Shown: positions 49,001-61,867, numbered from the stretch's first letter. The stretch: 64,000 bases of DNA from Hymenolepis diminuta (GCA_900708905.1 CAADRB010000024.1:1989138-2053137), one strand, 5' to 3'. The notes: generated from the sequence alone by a model not told the origin. Translations and numbers: made by a program.

Positions 49001-51144
49001 TAGCTATTTGTTCATCAAATGTAACCTAGAAATAACCCTAAGCTCCTATGGATGGAGTTCCAAAAATAACGTGCTTTGAAGTTCGGCCAATGTGTCGCTC
49101 GAGTGCAAATAAGGCGATCATTAACGGAAACACATTCTGAAATTAATGAAAAGAGACTGAGAACCGTTGTGTAAAACTCAAGTCCACAGACTTTGTTATG
49201 GAGTCCCGGGCATTTTAGGAGACTGCAGACCAGCGCTTAACAGCTATCTGACTTTCATTTGAAACTCTTTATCAATTTTTTACATAATTACTTTTAAGTT
49301 GTTAAAATATTGAATCAGCTCTCATTCACTCTGTGCTAGAAGAAATAATTATTTTCCCCCATTCTCGATATTTCTTCTGTAAATGAAAGTGTAATTTCCT
49401 CCTTTATTTCCCCACCGATAAAAAACACTTGGTAATTATGCCTGTTTGTTTAAGTTGATACCGGTTGAGAGGGAGTTTCGTTGATACACGCGTGTTTACC
49501 ATAATGTGTCTTGTAATCTGCCGTGGGTTATTGGCTTCTGTGATAAGTTGCTATATTACCGAGCTTTCTAGACTGTTGGCTCTGCGAGATCACTGGCGAG
49601 ACTTTTAGTTTGTTATGGTATATTCATCTTGTAAAGAGAAAAATTTCCAATCGAACTTTCGGTTTTCAAACCGGTAAGTACTTTAAAGTCTACGAAGGTA
49701 GGTATTTCATGGACGGCCTAGAAATGGCATGAACTCTTTTCTGGACATTCATACCAGCCCATGACCTTTGGCGATTGGTAAATAACCCTATCCTGCGCTC
49801 TTATTAGCTGCATACTTTTAACCGTTTTACTATTGTTTGTATAACATTATTTTCTAACTAAGATCATTTTCTTACCACCTCAAATGTACAGTTACTAAAT
49901 TTTATAATTACAAATGCTTGGTACTTTCAAGCTAATGACTAAGTAATCAAAGCCAGACGAAAAGAAAAAGTCATTTGAAACTGTCGCTTGTATTATCAGA
50001 TAAATAAACGTCAGTCTTATTTTGAAGAATTAATTTCAAGAATCTTGAGCGAAATTACTTCCCAGAACTAATTTTGTGAAGAATGTCAATCCGTCGGTGC
50101 CTATTTGAGAAATGATCGTCTAGTCACCCTTATGTATGCCGGCATTAAACTATCATACAAGAACGCGACTGAACGGAAATAAGGAAGTATATTCCCTTTT
50201 AGGCTACTTTTAGAACGCACATCTTGTTCCAACTGCCATACGAAAATAGTTTTTATTACCACTTCGTCAAAAGAACAAAGAACGCCTAAAGAACATATTC
50301 TCCAATAACAAATCCTGTTTCTCCGTCTCCTTCCTCTCCCCTGTTCAGTCTGTGTATCTGCATTAAAAAGACCTCAAAGTTTGCCCATATAATAAACTAC
50401 CATTGAAGTGTGACGACTTGAATACGATTGATTTTCTTTTGTTGTCAAGTGTATGCCGTTCGTCTACCCAAGGAGTTGTAATAAAGATAACATATTAAGA
50501 GGTGATCCAGTCAAAACGCGTTCTCTCTAAATCTTGTGCGTAGTTCTCAATGGTTCCCAAAACAATCATCTCCTACCCGACTTCTGGTCTTTTAGCTATT
50601 AAGAAAACGTTGCTTTGGAAAAATTTTCATTTTAATAAAAGATCTTGTGTCCACCCAAGCTGTTCTGGGATCTCCTATCTCGATGATGCAAAAGTTACGA
50701 TCTTTGAGAGCAGTTCGTCTTTTGAATAAGTGTAGAAATAACATATTTTGGTGAATTGTCCTCCGATAATTCAATGAACGTAATTTCCACCCATGTATTT
50801 GACTTCATTGTAACCATTCCTCTGCATTATGCTTTATATATTGAATTTTGTGCTTTTTAACATCCCTTTATATGGCCTTTTCATTGGTCAAACATTGAAA
50901 GTACACAAACATCGGTTAATGTAGAGGAGCAACAAGTCATCAGCTAGTTTCAGTACTAAAATTCACTCAAGGTTAATAAGTGGGGGTATTCAACCTCAGT
51001 CATCAAATGGAATTATTGAAGATTAAAACTGACTGATGGTGCGGGAAGAAATGATTACCAAATCTGATGTACTAAGACGAATGAAGATGACTTGACCTCA
51101 GGTTAGTGTATCTCCTGTATCTCCCTTGGGTATATCCAATTTGT

Positions 51145-51235
51145 GTAAAAATATTTCTCAGCCCATCAAAGCTCAGATGAGAAACTTCCACTGATCAGAA
51201 TTAACCAGTGTGGTTTACCATTCGCATCATCGGAT
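51145..51235 (-). repeat. SINE body fragment
   Basis: The reverse complement reads GATGCGAATGGTAAACCACA, CTGGTTAATTCTGATCAG and GTTTCTCATCTGAG, colinear with the 9430-9525 copy. Confidence 0.45.
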
Positions 51236-51594
51236 ATGTGCTGAATGAGCATCGACGTCATGGCCTCCGAATCAATAGCACATTCTATCTAACCCTAGCT
51301 CAGTCCTCCTATAAGGCGATATGGTTGATGTACAATGTTCTGTTTTTACAACAAATCGATTAGCGCTGGTCTCTGTCATTTCCTAATACTATCATATGCA
51401 CAAATGCATATGATTTTTACGCTCTAGATATGACGACTGAAACCGATACATACTATATACTTGCTACATAATCAATAAGTTATCCCTCACTGCTTAAGAA
51501 AGCACTTAAACCTTACAAATTGACTTTACCTTTAGTAATTGCCTAACTTGACCTTCCCATAGGGTTCAGTTTACATAATTCCCAAGGCTATTTA

Positions 51595-51800
51595 AGAAAG
51601 TGTTTTCAGCACTCATCTTGGATAGAGATCGGCATCAAGGAGACCCCCTGGTGAGAGACTCGAATTCTGCCACCATCTGTATCGGCCAGACATAACTATT
51701 GTGGTTGGCCGCCCACTACGTGTTCACCTATAGGGATCGAACCAGTGACCTTTAATATGACACACGAGCACAGTGACCAATGGATCACCAATGCACGTTG
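51595..51800 (-). repeat. Most complete tRNA-derived SINE copy
   Basis: Read on the - strand: a tRNA-like head (CATTGGTGATCCATTGGTCA, then CTGTGCTCG), a near-consensus B box GGTTCGATCCC, then a non-tRNA body (GGCGGCCAACCACAATAG, GTCTGGCC, GTCTCTCACCAGGGGGTCTC) and a tail with TATCCAAGATGAGTGCTG. The A-box and B-box spacing and order are those of a pol III-driven SINE. It is the reference for the other copies. Confidence 0.65.
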
Positions 51801-51863
51801 AGTTTCTATACGTTTTTAATTTCACCCAACTGTAATCAGGGTCTTTATCGAAAGCATTACCAT

Positions 51864-51869
51864 TTTATT
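51864..51869 (-). terminator. Possible poly(A) signal of the channel gene
   Basis: AATAAA on the - strand, about 180 bases after the stop codon at 52051. Position is the only support. Confidence 0.35.
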
Positions 51870-52050
51870 TAATTGCTAATTATAAATTTTCAAAAAGGAG
51901 AAGAAGAGGAAGGTTTAATCTTGGTGTAAATCGATCATTATATTCATTGTGCACTCACTCATTGAGAATAGGGTCCAATTAAAAATATACATACAAAATT
52001 AAGGGATTAGGGAGGAAATAATTGGTCAAAAGGGAGATAATGAGAGACTT

Positions 52051-53475
52051 CTAAATCAGCGAAATCTTTCCGTACTCTGTTCCAGTACCCTTACTTGAAG
52101 AACTCCGCACGACGGTATCCCGCTTTGAATCACTATTTCGCGTGGAGGAGGACTCTTGAGTATGCAAAGATCTACTACCATTGGACCTTCTGGCTGGTGG
52201 TTGGGGAATCGGCACTGATATTGATTGAGCTCGTGTGTGGAATGGTATCTCCATCTCTTCACCGTCGTCCCCTCCAAGGGTACTGAGTGAAGAAAGACCA
52301 TCTCCTGATCCCAGGAGAACCTCATACCCTCTGGCCCCGAGTGGTGAATGACTTGCAAAACGACCTTCTGTAGCGGCTAATGATCTTCGGGTGGAATGAT
52401 TAGCTTTGGGGGTTCGGAGATGACTCGACGGTCTATCCTCCGCACATCTATCGTAGAAAATCAAGGGATCGTCTCCACGGGTTTGAAGAGGGTCGATTTC
52501 GGTAGTCACTGGTCCCACTTTTGAAGAATGTATACCCCTGCCTTTCCTTGAAATTCCGCGTGCTACGGAGGCATATTTTCCGCGAGTTGAAGGGAGATGC
52601 TGCATTTCTACAAAATTGGGGTAAGTTTTCTTTACAACGCACTCTTTAGTTGAAGGACTAGATTTCCTGAAGAGCCTCAGGATACTTGAAACGGACTCGC
52701 CACCGTCGGATCCACTCGGTTGTCGAGTTCGAGTCTTCTGACTCTCCGTGACCCTTCCAACCGCCTCGTAGAGCTTTAATAGGTGATCATCGATCATATC
52801 CATTCTTCGATTAACAGCTGTTATCTCGTTCATCATAGTCGACTGCATCAAACCAATTGCATCCAGCACAATCTGGATCTTTTTTTCTATCATTGAGGAG
52901 AGGAATTCACTTTTAACAGCTTTTGTTCCGCCGGAAGATTCGTCCTCCTCTACGATGATTTGAGATTGAAGAGTTCGTTTGCTTTGAAGTGCCGGTTTAG
53001 CTACCACTGTGGGTGGGTTGACATGTGTTAGATTTTCAGACTGAGTCTCATTAGAAGTCTCAGTCTTTTCTCCAACTCCGGTAGTCGATGCAGGAGTTCC
53101 TTGGCCTCCTCCAGTCAGTAATCGAGCCCATTTATTGATGGGTTTCGCAGCAGCAGCAGCTTCAGAAGGCTGGTCAGAAAATATCTCCACTCCTCCTATT
53201 GATTTTCGCCGTTGAGGAGCAACGATAACGCCAGGAACTAGGCTAGAAGTGGTCGATCGTTCTTCCCCAGCACCTGCATTTACGTCACCCTCGCCACCTG
53301 TGGCTACAGCGGTGTTAGCAGCTGCGTTTACATTTGCAGTGCCAATTTTTCGAAATCGGTGGATCATTCGACGAACTGGATGGTCAGCAGTCAATTCGGA
53401 GAGATAATTTTCATCGGTCCGATGCTCGGCTAACTCGCGTTCTCGACGTACGTCCTCCAGTTTGCGGAATATGAG
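52051..53475 (-). CDS. KCNH1-like: EAG channel last exon: C-terminal tail and coiled coil
   Basis: 475 codons including the TAG at 52053-52051, phase 0 in, after CTCCATAG. It begins [18 protein letters not shown] (human: IVFRKISDVKREEEERMK), then [16 protein letters not shown], an Ala/Gly-rich stretch, [10 protein letters not shown] (human KRKSWARFKD) and, at about 52905-52759, a heptad-like helix ([20 protein letters not shown] and on) at the place of the tetramerising coiled coil of EAG. The remaining 200 or so residues are Ser/Arg-rich and not conserved. The C-terminus ISLI fits a class I PDZ ligand (S at -2, hydrophobic at 0). Overlapping frames at 52056-52358, 52095-52286 and 52448-52642 are shadows. 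Confidence 0.93.
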   Translation of the reverse strand, partial: LIFRKLEDVRRERELAEHRTDENYLSELTADHPVRRMIHRFRKIGTANVNAAANTAVATGGEGDVNAGAGEERSTTSSLVPGVIVAPQRRKSIGGVEIFSDQPSEAAAAAKPINKWARLLTGGGQGTPASTTGVGEKTETSNETQSENLTHVNPPTVVAKPALQSKRTLQSQIIVEEDESSGGTKAVKSEFLSSMIEKKIQIVLDAIGLMQSTMMNEITAVNRRMDMIDDHLLKLYEAVGRVTESQKTRTRQPSGSDGGESVSSILRLFRKSSPSTKECVVKKTYPNFVEMQHLPSTRGKYASVARGISRKGRGIHSSKVGPVTTEIDPLQTRGDDPLIFYDRCAEDRPSSHLRTPKANHSTRRSLAATEGRFASHSPLGARGYEVLLGSGDGLSSLSTLGGDDGEEMEIPFHTRAQSISVPIPQPPARRSNGSRSLHTQESSSTRNSDSKRDTVVRSSSSKGTGTEYGKISLI

Positions 53476-56400
53476 CTATGGAGTAAAGAAGAGTGGCCAG
53501 ATTAAGAATTTAATATAAAGAAATTAAACAGTCTTTAAAGTCTGCTGAGAAGGTGCTTTAAAATTTTTGAAATTTCAGCTAATTGAGGTCCATTTTGATA
53601 ATAAAATTAATAATTAAGGGGAAAATTTATTTCAAATGGAAAGGGGGTGAGAAAACTATTTCTCTATACTAAATGATGTCACCTTAATGATTTGCGATCG
53701 ATCAAAAGCAATATCTTGATTACTCATCTCCCATTGGCCTGAATAATATCAACATCTTTTCCTTAACCCAGATTGATCCGATCAATTTTATAAACAGTAA
53801 CTTCACTTTGGTTTACATTTTCTCTTACAATGAACTTTTTTCCGAAATATATTGCACCCATGAATAAATGCAGTTAGATAAACGACTTTGGCAACAACAT
53901 CAACTAAATATTGCAAATTTTTTCTCTTTTCCACCAACTTTGGACTTGTGTGTCGCTCTCCTCAAAGAGTTGTAAAATTCTTTCTTTTTGCATTTCTTTC
54001 AATTTTCGGTGCTATTTACTTCGAAAAAGGAGGCAGAAAATGCGAAGAAAACTCGTTCATTTAAACACAGTCAAATGATGCTTTTTCTCCCTCCTTTCTT
54101 CTCAGACTTCTTTCGAAAACTAAAAAAACTGGAAGTCTTGAGCATCTGCTGGGACGGTTATAATTTTGCTTTACCAAGACCTGCCAAAATCATTTTTCCA
54201 CTCAGTTTGAAGTGTTAGAGAAAAAATGTTCAAACATAAGTTGTTTAAAACAAAATTTAACTAGCTACAGAAAGCGCATTTTCCAGGTTTTAAAGAACGG
54301 ATCTCGCCTTTATAACAATTAATGGAGAACTGTGATAAATTTGATCTAACTTTGATGTTAAATGTTTCTAATGGTGAAAAGATACCCATTTAGGGGATAT
54401 TTTTCGAACTGATACAAACGCAATCTCATCTGCAGACTCTTAGCTCCAGGTAGATATAAATGAATCGAGGTGGCATAGCAGATCACCGAATAAGTTCTAA
54501 CTATCGCAAAAATGAACTGGCCAAGGAACCTCGGGGTCAGATGAAGAAATCTTAACTATGGAATATTAAGGCATCCAAATTGTAAATAGAGCATTCATTG
54601 TTTGCTTCTATCGTGCTGCTTCCCTTTCCTCATATCGTTTTTATACTCTCAGTTTTCAGTTATTTTACAAATTGTTAAGACTTGTAAATAATGTATTTCC
54701 TTATCATGGGCATTTTAAAATACAAATCTAAAATTTTAAACTAATATGTTTTAAAAAGCAATAAAGTTATCTATCTTCTAAATATGGTCAAACCTAAGAT
54801 ATGACACTTTGTTTAAAACTATAATTAAACGCAAATATTTAAGATGCTATTTAAGGTTCATGTGTTGCTCTAAATTCACCAATTTTACCATCTGAGCACA
54901 CTGAGAAAGAGAGTTTTTATGGTACAGGCTATTTTAAGTCTAGTCAGATTTAAGTGGAAATAAATGGCTATATTTTTAAACAAAAAAATTGAGCCTGAGA
55001 AAGGTTTAGAAGAAAATGTCTACTCACCCGTGTCTTGAGATCGTACGATAGAACGAGGTTTCGGGCGAAACTGTTTGCAAATGCCGTGTAGAAGTCGAGT
55101 ACATGCAGAAGACGGTCCTTTTTAATGTAATGCAGATCACAGTAAGTGAGGGCTCGAACTGTGGCAGAGGAATGACTCATTCGGTTGGGATCCTTCCAAA
55201 AGGGCTCACCGAAGACGTCTCCTCGACCTAAATAAGGGAAAAAATCAGTGAAATCAATTAATTTGTTTTATTCCATTACCTTACTAATTTAAGTAGATCA
55301 CTCAGGAATTTTTATGAAGCAAGGCTCTTCTATGCCTTGCCTATGCTGTTGTTATACTAGGAGGCCCTGTTTCTGTCGTTATGATACATCTGATCGCTAG
55401 ATATCGCTAGGTCACTATTGACTCAGACCCAGCGAGATAAGACAGACATGCAGTTACTCTAAAACATTTTAGTAGCTAAACAATGACCATATATATGCTC
55501 ATCTGTTTTTGGGGATTAAAACACTGTTGGATGTTTTTTTTGATTAAGTGTCAGGCTATCAGGAGCGGCTTGCGTCCATATTTTGACAAGGATGATGGAC
55601 GACTTAGAGACAAGGTGTAAATACTGTTTATCCCAAGACGAAACATAAATATCGAAGCTTTGAGCTTAGTTTGTTGGCTTTCTATCAAAGATTTAAGTGA
55701 GTATGATCTCGGATACAGAAGATGTGTTACAGTTCCGGATTTTTAGGAACTAGTTTATTGATTGAATTGACCATCGGATCAAAAAAGCAAGGCAACACGA
55801 TTGGTCTGCTGCTAGAGAGACGTAAAGATCATGGACAGGCAAAACTTTGATTACTTCCTGTTTTGATATTAATTGAAGTAAATTGACCAAATAGAATAAA
55901 AAATGCATCTGAATATACCTTCGTTTACTTGGCAGAATTCTTCTGAATTATCTTAAGTCAGGATTTTCCACTGGGGATTGAAAATGCTTCATCACAGACT
56001 GTTAATTAGGCATCGAATTTTCTATACACTCTCACATATCAAGAGAGGAAGGCTTGTACGAAGGGCTCTCACCTTGAGCAGGAAGTCCACAGGTAAAACA
56101 GAGCAAAGCCCGATAAGCGGGAGTGAAAATTGATAAACAACTTAAGGAAAGAAGGATGGGTCGAAGATGGAATTGGGTGAAGCTCAATGAGGAGAAGGTA
56201 GGAAACTGGAATTTATTTATTTAACAATGAGGATCCTATGAGGACACCGATCTTTAATATCTTAAAACGCTGTCAATTTCCACTTTGGGATGAACAGAGT
56301 ATGGTATTTAAAAGATTATTTGGGGATATTTCGTCAACATGTGCATCTTTTTTAAAGTCTCTAGATTGTAACCATTATTACAGTTTGACAAAGTACTAAA

Positions 56401-59400
56401 GAAACTTGCTAAATTTTTTCTTCCTGGGCGTGACATAATCCTATTCGACAAAAATTATTGCTCTTAAACGGAATGAACTGCCTGGCGTGAAGTCTCCCAA
56501 TAAGTAAATTAAAACAACAAGGGCAAAGAAAGAAAGTTGGAACAAATTAGCGTTGAAATTTTATTTGTGATAGATATTGGCATGAAATAGAATTAGAGGG
56601 AACAGAAGGGTCTCTCCAGTAAATGAGATGAATTCTGGTTTCGGAGAGGAAGTAGGTTGAAGGAAAACTCTCTATACATTTCCAGAATTACTTTTTACTC
56701 GGATTCTCTAATGGCAGTACTTCGGTTTCTCGTCCACGAAGTTGGAGTGACGTCTTTTATGTCCCTATGACGCATAACCCCTATCTGCCATGTCTAAACG
56801 CGCCCACCGATTTCCTCCTTACTCCAACCGCCTCATTTCACCTAAAACGGATATCTGCGCTCATGTTCTCGCGTGCCCTTACCCAAGTGACTTAAATAAA
56901 GCTGTTTTTGTTTTTCTCACAATAACAGCGCACGCTGATCAGTTGCCATCTCCCACTCTTCCTGCTCATCTCCTCTCTTCCTCAGCACGCTCCCTTTCTC
57001 TCTCTTTCCCCGTTACTCGTTTCAAACTCGTTGTGGCTTCCTTGAATACATTTTTGGTCTCATCAACTCTTAGTGTTCTCCTTCACAATTGATGTTAGCT
57101 CTTACTCAAATAGCTGTTGTTATTTGTTACCTTAACTCCAACAAAATCCTTATCTCTGTATTAATAATTGAGTAAATTAAGTTAATTATATTTTTATTAA
57201 ATGTAAATCACAGATCCACTTCCCAGTGAATCTATGGGAAGTTTAACCGATAATTAATAATTGAATAGGCTAAATCTGGACGATAACCGTCGCGATTTAG
57301 CTCAACTTCAGGACATTACCATACCAACCCAAATAACCGATTTCGAACAGTGAAGTTATTCTTTGCAATGGAGATTACAAATGGTTGACCTTCATTTGCA
57401 GAAAATTGAATTTGATTCCTGAAAGCCATAAAGCCAAAGTAATCGATAACAAATTAAAATCGATAATCACGGCTCGTTTAATTAAATTTAAATACAAAAT
57501 ACTTTACTATTTTGGTAACAAAATTGTAAAAAGGACTAAAATATGCTAAAGAAAAGAGAGTACGGCCAAATTGGTGGAATAAAAAATAGATTCCATGAGA
57601 CGAAGAGCAGCTTGAGAGAAACTGTGGTCAGATAACAAGGACTGAAATAAATAGCTCCTTTTACGATTATTAAATCACCTGGGGAATTCAACAAACAACC
57701 TGAGTGAATGAAAAGGATTGACACTATTTTAGGAGAAAAGTTCTAAATGAATTGTTCGAATTCAATACTGCATGAAAAGACAACTTAAGGTACGCGTTGT
57801 GGACGTTTAGGATTTCTCTCTTCGCAGTCTTTCTGGGGTTAATTAATTTATGTAATAAATTTTGTCGATTCCGACAATAATAAATACACAGCTGGAGGGA
57901 AAGAGGGAACATTATTTGATAAACATTTCGGGATAAATAAGGGTTAAATTTACAAACTTGGGGGAAAATACTTCTAGAAAGGAGCAATCTAAAATTGTAC
58001 TTATATTATGGTAGAAGGAATGATTTATTCGGACAGACTAAAACGTACTTAAAGGGAGAGATATTTTAAAAAAATATTACTTTCTCGGCCTCCAAACAAG
58101 TTGAATGGAAGTGGCAGTAAACAGGAAGTAGTGAACTGCCAATTAAGCGAATATTCTACAACCCGAAACCGAAAATAATATGAAATAACTCTCTTTGTAT
58201 TCCCTTTTAGATTCCATTTCCCTATCGGACTGTGCTCAACCCATTTCAGTTGCTTATCTGCAAGAACATAATTCTAAATTTATAAACACGAAAAGTAAAA
58301 ATTGCATATTTCCTTTTCCAAGCTATCTGCAGATTCTCTCGTTCTACGAGTTAATGAGTTTCACTATGACCCAGAAGCAGATCATACTTTTGTTAACTGG
58401 TATGAAGGGGCGTGTGGGTAGTTTCCGAAACGTTCCCGCTGATACCCCAGGTGATGCAAAAATTTAACAGGGGAATGTCTGAAAATGGAAAGCTCGAAGG
58501 TTCCATCCATCTTTAGGAGTTTTTCGAATCTTACATACAACAAACTGTCATAATTACAAACATATGTACATACAAACTGTCTTGAGCCTCACTGAAGTAT
58601 TTGGTGAAATGTCTACTGAACATCGGAGGTGCTTTACTTGTCTTTCTTACGCAAAAAGAACATGACGATGAGGGGCATCAATAATGTCTTTGAACTTTTC
58701 TGCCATTTCGAAGGATCATTTCAAATGTCTAATATTTTTGAATTGTCTTCGAGAACTTTGTCAAACTGAAATCCATTTTCAAATACTCAGAATACTCGAA
58801 TCAAGGGATAAAATCACTTTAGAGGATATTGTTGATGAATGCAGAACACTGGACATCAAATGTGACAGTAGCATGAATCAACGGAATTCTTGTGGCACAA
58901 TTATGTCAATCAAATTTCTGGTGAAACTCTGTCCACTCTCCATAAAACTCTAGCTGAATGCTGAATTTGTAATGAGTTCCATTTAATCCGAACAATTCTA
59001 GTATTTGTAACTTGTGTGGCAAACAAGGACCCAGAAAGTTAAACCAATGGTCATTCAGGTGATAGAGCCAATAGCCAGCTCAAAGAAGGATAAGAAGCAG
59101 AGTGAAAACTAGTTCCTGCGATAGTTATTGAATCGAAACCAGTATCGAAAGTGAATGCCGTCGGAAAGATGGAAAACCTAGATCTTTACTCGAAACCAAA
59201 AAAGGAATATGGCGTTCTCTTTCAATGCTAAGAAAGCTGGACGGCTGCTCGTCTAGGATCTGATGGGAAATCTCCAAAGGAAATACTTAGGGCCAGAAGA
59301 AACAGACCGAAACTGCATCAATCACCCGAATACGGCCCTGAAAAAGGACAAGTCGCCAAGAAGAAATTCAAAACCAACATAAAGACCTCAAGTAGGTTCA

Positions 59401-61867
59401 AAGAAGAAATTCTACAAGGATGGGCGGTATCAGGATAAAATGTAATTGTGAATGATTTTCAAATATTCTCCTTTGAAAAAATTACTAGCTTATGATTTAT
59501 TCTCATTATTATCGAAAATAACGCTAATCGGTTAGATTGTTTGCATGAACTTATATGAATTACGTTATGCTGCACATAGTTCAAGTTGAGCTGTAACAAG
59601 TTTTCGCTATACCAACGAGAACTTGTGCTTGCCTTCTTCCTAAATGAGATATCGACTTGTAGGTCGTAAAACCTAGCACATCAGATACAATTTTATTTCC
59701 TTCTTAATGTCTTTAGGAATTTTGAAAATATGTCAATCCAAATGTGGCTTTGTCGGTGGTTATATATTTGTACCTTAGGTTCGAAAATACATCTAAACCC
59801 AATGAAATGGCAACCTTTCAAATAAAAACAAAACCAAAGCATCAAATTCGAGATCAAATTAAACAGTCCGTAATAACATGAGTAATTCCTTTTCGGTTAC
59901 ATAAGTGAAACTCCCGATCTATATTTATCCTTTGCAGAGAAGAGAGAAGGTATAGTTTCAGAAATGTTACAGCCAAATTCTACCTTCACGCATTTCAGCA
60001 GTAGTATAACTAACTACCTGACAGTAGTATAAATGAATGATTGAATATGATCAAGTCGGCAAAAGTCACGTACAAATGTTACTAACTAACACCGTGACTG
60101 CTACTAAGTACATAAATGAGTGAATTTCGAGGAAACAAGAATTAGTCGATGGAGTGCACTTTTGAAGTTCCTTTGCCCTTCCGATTTTCCGTTTATGTTC
60201 GAGAGGTTAGATACTGATAGAAAAATCCTTAATAAGGTCCTTAGAGGATCCAGCGCTTCTAAAGTAGTATACTAAGTCTGCTTTCATCGGTTTGAAATTT
60301 AAAGCCAAGTTTTATTAGGCTCAAGATTTTCACATATCTTGTACCCCAATAGCATGGCTCCAAAGTAATAAGAAAATTATCAACCAGAGTTTTCTTACGA
60401 AGAGCAAGATGATGAAGAGAGGAAATAAGTCTGAAGAACTTCGCTTTAAAACAGCAGTTGATCTGACAATTCTGGAATTCAGTTGAACTGATTCCTTGAC
60501 CCATGCTTCTTGGTCCTCATTTCCATCTTTCATGCACCTCATAAACTTTACTCGCCCCATGTACATGATATGCCATAATAAAGACCTCTTAAGACTACGC
60601 TACCTACTGAATATTAAGGGAGAAAATAGCTGAATAGTCAACGGATAATGAAAATTCGAAATGTTTGAACTAGGCGCTGTTAAAGAGGACATATTGAAGA
60701 AAGCTCACAGGAACACAATGTTGCACCATACAAATAGAATTCTGTTCACCATACTGTGCCGAAATGGAATACCATTTGCGGCTATCGGTGCACTCAAAGA
60801 CCAGACTTAAATTTTATTCTAATGGAAAGTTGGTATCAACTTATCTAGGAGTTAACAGGGCGCATAAACGTCAAGCAGACGTGAGTTGACAACTGAGAAT
60901 GTATGATTCAGCAAATTATTAAAATCATTCAAGTTCCTTGAGTGACCCGACTATTTTAACCGTAATTCTTATTTAATTAACTTTCTAAAACTAATTAGTT
61001 CAGAAAATAATCGTCGGTTGGAAAAAATCGGCACAATATTTTTTTGTTTTCCTTTGATGTGCACGTCTGCAAATTCTGAGATCACGGGATCGAGCTGAGC
61101 TGGTTAAATCTGATCCAAATGAGGAGTGGTAGAATATGCGATTCTCATCAGAGCGGCTGGATGATACCCGTTTTCTACTCAAATTAGGTGTTTTTAACAC
61201 TTCTCTTAACAAATACTAAAAACATTAATTCATTAAGTTAATTTCTTGATGAATTTTTCGAAATATATGAATCAGTACTTTAGTTGGTAAAGGCTTTCAA
61301 GTCACCACGGTAATTCATACATGTACCAAGCTAACTGACATTCTGTGGTCATAAATACCCAAAGTAATCATATAACCAATTTCAAGTCCAAGTTATTTAT
61401 CGATTATATATGTGAGCTTTATATGTACAATGAACTCTTATGTCATTCAATGACCTCTTCCACTTAACACACAAAAGGCGGTTGTTCAAAAAGTGTTCGC
61501 GATCCTATAATTGAACTTAGAAACGTTTGAATTCGTTTATTGTTAAAAGTTAAACAAGGGTCAAAGTGATTGATCGATTTATCGCCTGAAAGACAATGAA
61601 CGATTTGAACTTACCAAGAATTGCGACAATTTCATCATCCTGAATAACCTCCAGTGATCCAGTTACTACAAAGCAGAGTTGATCAATGCTCTCACCCTGA
61701 TGAAAAATCAGATCCCCTGGAGCTGTGTGAAGAGTATTGAAATTTACCGCCAGCGCTCGTAGGCAACCATCTGAGGCAAGGCGAAACGCTGGATGCTCAT
61801 TGAATACCATCCGATTCAGGTGAATGCATAAATCTGCCTTCATATCCTTTGGACAGTAGTTCAACAC
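52051..61867 (-). CDS. KCNH1-like: EAG-type voltage-gated potassium channel, 3' part (KCNH1/KCNH5 group)
   Basis: Three coding exons (61867-61615, 55227-55028 and 53475-52051) join in phase to encode the last 625 residues of an EAG channel, a plasma-membrane K+ channel. The first exon starts [20 protein letters not shown] and runs through most of the cyclic-nucleotide-binding homology domain, ending [12 protein letters not shown]. The second holds [20 protein letters not shown] and the end of the domain. The third holds the conserved post-domain segment [12 protein letters not shown], a [10 protein letters not shown] segment, a coiled coil and a long tail. Near-identity to human KCNH1 in the domain places it in EAG, not ERG or ELK. 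PAS, S1-S6 and pore exons lie right of the window. Confidence 0.95.
53476..55027 (-). other. EAG channel intron
   Basis: 1.55 kb, AT-rich. An open frame at 53988-54218 (+) has no recognisable domain. Nothing else seen. Confidence 0.75.
55028..55227 (-). CDS. KCNH1-like: EAG channel exon: CNBHD, last part
   Basis: 200 nt, phase 1 in and phase 0 out, acceptor ATTTAG and donor GTGAGT. It encodes [40 protein letters not shown] and [10 protein letters not shown]. The last contains the built-in ligand position, Tyr-Asp-Leu here against Tyr-Asn-Leu in human KCNH1. Confidence 0.94.
58684..59460 (+). pseudogene. Ty3/gypsy-like gag remnant
   Basis: An open frame at 58684-58953 includes [20 protein letters not shown] and [20 protein letters not shown], the pattern of invertebrate Ty3/gypsy gag (F-K-C-L-I-F...I-T-L-x-x-L-x-x-E-C). 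In another frame, 59006-59038 encodes CNLCGKQGP, a zinc knuckle whose histidine has become Pro and whose last Cys is missing. A Lys-rich stretch with stops follows to about 59460. No protease, reverse transcriptase, integrase or LTR was recognised. It lies antisense in the channel intron and cannot be functional. Confidence 0.6.
61075..61155 (+). repeat. SINE body fragment
   Basis: TGAGCTGGTTAAATCTGATC and GGAGTGGTAGAATATGCG, then GATTCTCATCAGAG, match the body of the 61985-62100 copy. Highly diverged. Confidence 0.4.
61615..61867 (-). CDS. KCNH1-like: EAG channel exon: CNBHD, first part
   Basis: 253 nt, phase 0 in and phase 1 out, after TTTTGTAG and before GTAAGT. It encodes [40 protein letters not shown] and [16 protein letters not shown], practically the EAG consensus. 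In this family the domain does not bind cAMP or cGMP but couples to gating. Confidence 0.95.

Larger units (their letters stand above)
46026..52050. other. Intergenic region upstream of the small gene, downstream of the channel
   Basis: 6 kb of very AT-rich DNA. It presumably includes the promoter of the small basic gene at its left end, but no TATA or initiator could be singled out. Two - strand SINE copies lie at 51145-51235 and 51595-51800. No open frame above about 60 codons looks coding. Confidence 0.65.
55228..61614 (-). other. 6.4 kb EAG channel intron with a retroelement remnant
   Basis: It splits the cyclic-nucleotide-binding homology domain. It contains a degraded gag on the + strand (58684-59460) and a SINE fragment (61075-61155). 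Other open frames (56790-57092, 57536-57987, 58195-58467 and 60259-60566) show no domain. Confidence 0.7.

Noticed and set aside
51595..51800. Functional tRNA gene
   Set aside because: The A and B boxes are present, but no cloverleaf with paired acceptor and anticodon stems can be formed; it is better read as a SINE head.
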